Source of the DNA: Pirellulales bacterium
GTDB taxonomy: Bacteria; Planctomycetota; Planctomycetia; Pirellulales; Thermoguttaceae
Assembly (NCBI GenBank): GCA_030605745.1
Contig: JAUWHT010000055.1
Location: forward strand, 1 to 6,734
DNA length: 6,734 nt
Direction: 5' to 3'
The stretch's first letter is position 1. Each line of letters opens with the position of its first letter. This document shows positions 5,269 through 6,734 of the stretch, piece by piece. Under the pieces are notes generated by a model. It was not told the DNA's origin. It was given only the letters and a program-made list of their open reading frames with translations, and ran no database searches. The position numbers were made by a program, and so were the translations under genes.

Positions 5269-5688
5269 TTACTTCTCGTTGTGTGCGGCCAGGTAGGCCT
5301 CGTGCAGGTCGGGATCGGCCTTGACCACGGCGGAGATCGCACGCGGCTTGGGCATCCCGGCCTTGACTTTCTCGGCGACCGCCTGGTCGAAGGCCGCAAT
5401 CGGATCGGCAGCGGTAGCCTTGTTGGCGTCGGAGCCGCCGCCCAAGGCGTCGACACCCGGCTTGGCGGCCTGGGCCTTGGCCTCTTCGAGCTGCTTCTTG
5501 CTGGCCTCGATTCGGCTGTTTTGCTCGTCGATCCATGCCGCGCGGGCCTGGTCGACGGTGGCTTCCTTTTCGAGCTGGCCGCAAAGGAAGTCGTTGTCGG
5601 CCTTCGGGCACGCCTCGCGCAACTGTTTGAGCGTGGTGGCCTGCGGCTGGTTTTCGGCAGTGACGGTTTGCGTAGTTTTTTCGGACAT
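5269..5688 (-). CDS. Probable internally initiated capsid scaffold protein
   Basis: An in-frame ATG at Met292 of the protease gene follows GAGGAA with a 7-nt spacer, a better ribosome binding site than the one in front of the whole gene. It would give a free 139-residue protein: MSEKTTQTVTAENQPQATTL, then a charged helical stretch (LEKEATVDQARAAWIDEQ and EASKKQLEEAKAQAAK), a Gly-rich hinge and an end rich in Lys, Asp and His. Scaffolds are typically small, helical and charged. In lambda the scaffold Nu3 is made in just this way from the 3' part of the protease gene C. The protein would fill the procapsid in excess over the protease. The start and site are seen; its use is inferred. Confidence 0.65.
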   Translation of the reverse strand: MSEKTTQTVTAENQPQATTLKQLREACPKADNDFLCGQLEKEATVDQARAAWIDEQNSRIEASKKQLEEAKAQAAKPGVDALGGGSDANKATAADPIAAFDQAVAEKVKAGMPKPRAISAVVKADPDLHEAYLAAHNEK

Positions 5689-6561
5689 GCTTTGGTTCCT
5701 CGTGGTGGTGGTAGTGTTGCGTTTAGAGTTTAACTGCACGTGCAGTTGTTCGAGGGTTTGGTCAAACGATTGGATGCCGTCGATCAGGTTGAGGCTTTTG
5801 GCCTCGCCGGCGACCATGATCCGGCCGTCGGCAATGGCACGGACGGCCTGTTCGGTCATGCCGCGACCGCGGACGATCGCGGCCACAAAATCGGCGAAGT
5901 ATTGATCCACGATCGACTGAAAGTAAGCCCGCTGTCGATCGGTGATTTCGGTCCCCATGGCTGCGGCTGACTTGAATTCGCCCGTGTCGATCGGCACGGC
6001 CTCGATTCCCTCATTGGCGAACAATCGCGACCAGTCATAAAACAGCAATCTGGTGCCGATCGACCCGATCAAATCCATCCGCCCGGCGAAGATTTTCTCG
6101 GCTTGGCTGGCAATGTAGTAAGCGGCCGAGGCGCTCATGCCGTCGATCTGTGCGTACACCGGTTTGCTCTGCCGGGCCGCGAACACCGCGTCGCCAAGCT
6201 CGGCCAGCCCCTCGACCGAACCGCCGGGCGAATCGATCCGCAGCAGAATGGCGCGGACGTCCTGGTCGGCCGCGGCCATCTCGACCGCCTGGCGAATCAA
6301 TTGAGTTGAAGAGGCGTTAAAATAGACCTGGTACAAGCTGGGCCGCTTGGTCAGCACGCCGAGCACGTCGATTATGGCCACGCCATTGTTCGTGTTCAGC
6401 GGCGATGAGAGTTCAAGCCCACGTGGCGGACGGAGCGATTCGAGATTTAGCGACTTGGTTGCCTCGATGATTCGGCCCATTGCCAGCGGCTCGATGGCCC
6501 ACACGGTATCGAGCGGGAACGGAACGTTTTGTGCTTGGATCGCGTTTTCAAGCTGCGGCAT
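5269..6561 (-). CDS. S49-family prohead protease with scaffold-like C-terminus
   Basis: This 430-residue protein combines a signal-peptide-peptidase-A-like serine protease domain (about 55-275) with a scaffold-like tail (292-430). IDSPGGSVEG (109-118) is the oxyanion-strand motif. GMSASAAYYIASQAEK (141-156) carries the probable nucleophile Ser145. GEFKSAAAMG (194-203) carries the probable general base Lys197. These Ser/Lys positions are very close to those of short SppA enzymes (Ser147/Lys199 in Bacillus subtilis). Phage members of this family (lambda gpC type) digest scaffold and arm segments inside the procapsid. A Thr-rich linker (283-288) leads to a Lys/Glu/Gln/Ala-rich helical region (about 332-368), a Gly-rich hinge, and a C-terminal basic/acidic end AYLAAHNEK, as in scaffolds. 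Only a weak AGAGAA lies 5 nt before the ATG. Confidence 0.85.
   Translation of the reverse strand: MPQLENAIQAQNVPFPLDTVWAIEPLAMGRIIEATKSLNLESLRPPRGLELSSPLNTNNGVAIIDVLGVLTKRPSLYQVYFNASSTQLIRQAVEMAAADQDVRAILLRIDSPGGSVEGLAELGDAVFAARQSKPVYAQIDGMSASAAYYIASQAEKIFAGRMDLIGSIGTRLLFYDWSRLFANEGIEAVPIDTGEFKSAAAMGTEITDRQRAYFQSIVDQYFADFVAAIVRGRGMTEQAVRAIADGRIMVAGEAKSLNLIDGIQSFDQTLEQLHVQLNSKRNTTTTTRNQSMSEKTTQTVTAENQPQATTLKQLREACPKADNDFLCGQLEKEATVDQARAAWIDEQNSRIEASKKQLEEAKAQAAKPGVDALGGGSDANKATAADPIAAFDQAVAEKVKAGMPKPRAISAVVKADPDLHEAYLAAHNEK
5696..5701 (-). promoter_or_regulatory. Internal ribosome binding site for the scaffold
   Basis: On the minus strand GAGGAA is followed by CCAAAGC and then ATG (5688-5686), inside the protease gene. 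Strength and spacing are good and it lies exactly at the domain boundary after the Thr-rich linker. It decides the call of a separate scaffold product. Confidence 0.6.
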
Positions 6562-6601
6562 CTTGGTTCTCTTTCATTGAGGAACCACTGATGAACTTGG
6601 C

Positions 6602-6616
6602 GCGGCCTTCGGCCGC
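6602..6616. other. GC-rich hairpin in the protease leader
   Basis: Perfect 6-bp stem GCGGCC / GGCCGC with a TTC loop, extendable past small bulges by TTGG / CCAA (6597-6620). No U run follows on either strand, so an intrinsic terminator is not supported. It may be an mRNA structure upstream of the protease start. Confidence 0.5.
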
Positions 6617-6622
6617 AACCAA

Positions 6623-6678
6623 AGTGGATAGTGGATAGTGGTCAGTGGATAGTGGTCAGTGGATAGTGGTCAGTTGTC
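6623..6678. repeat. One-armed AGTGGNN heptamer array
   Basis: Eight in-phase units: AGTGGAT, AGTGGAT, AGTGGTC, AGTGGAT, AGTGGTC, AGTGGAT, AGTGGTC, AGTTGTC. No opposing CCACT arm or AGAA core is present. It sits in the leader of the protease gene, next to a GC-rich hairpin at 6602-6616. Confidence 0.9.
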
Positions 6679-6687
6679 AGTGTCATT

Positions 6688-6734
6688 TTATTTGTTACGC
6701 TGCTTGAGAGCAGAAAGGGGCGTGGACGGCTTTT
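6688..6734 (-). CDS. Possible 3' end of an upstream gene (portal expected)
   Basis: One minus-strand frame is open from the right edge to a TAA at 6690-6688 and reads KPSTPLSALKQRNK. A second frame reads KAVHAPFCSQAA to a TAA a few bases earlier, so the frame is not certain. Portal proteins usually precede the protease in this gene order, which makes a portal C-terminus the natural guess. There is far too little sequence to identify the product. Confidence 0.3.
   Translation of the reverse strand, partial: KPSTPLSALKQRNK

Overview
The window looks like the head and head-tail-joining segment of a tailed-phage (siphophage-like) morphogenesis operon, most likely a prophage or prophage remnant in a GC-rich bacterium. 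All convincing genes lie on the minus strand, so transcription runs right to left. No integrase, tRNA, attachment site or host gene is visible, so integration is not shown. A planctomycete-like host is a guess. It rests on GC-rich coding, mixed use of Shine-Dalgarno sites, and heptameric intergenic arrays of a kind I associate with such genomes; the sequence does not prove it.

Layout in transcription order: a probable 3' end of an upstream gene (6688-6734; the portal would be expected there); an S49-type prohead protease fused to a scaffold-like C-terminus, with a probable internal start for a free scaffold (5269-6561 and 5269-5688); a capsid cement protein (4814-5200); the HK97-fold major capsid protein (3681-4655); a probable head-tail stopper (3205-3606); a 63-aa membrane protein (2900-3091) overlapping by 4 nt a tail-terminator-like protein (2367-2903); a basic neck/tail-completion-like protein (1765-2286); a tail tube protein made of two tandem copies of one domain (796-1671); and two small unassigned proteins (338-682 and 66-380) in the place where tail assembly chaperones usually lie. 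The tape measure would be expected off the left edge. Protease, scaffold, capsid and cement proteins would build and mature the head. The next proteins would close the head and join it to the tail, and the duplicated tube protein would form the tail shaft.

The striking part is the non-coding DNA. Phage morphogenesis genes are usually packed tightly, but here nine of ten gene junctions hold an array of degenerate 7-bp repeats (AGTGGNN/NNCCACT, GGGNNTN or AGCTTTC). Only the 4-nt-overlapping junction at 2900-2903 lacks one. Most are two-armed: one arm near the upstream gene's stop codon, a short AGAA/AGAAAA core, and an opposing arm near the next start, always in the same orientation relative to the operon. 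Arms of different repeat families are swapped between elements, some stop codons are built into the array, some start codons abut an array with no Shine-Dalgarno site, and one array is read in frame as a C-terminal extension of a gene. The arrays resemble in design the short tandemly repeated repetitive (STRR) heptamers of cyanobacteria. Their concentration at the junctions of a phage structural operon is the most unusual signal here.

There is no stretch over 300 bases without a gene. The longest gaps (4656-4813 and 6562-6687) are filled mainly by repeat arrays.
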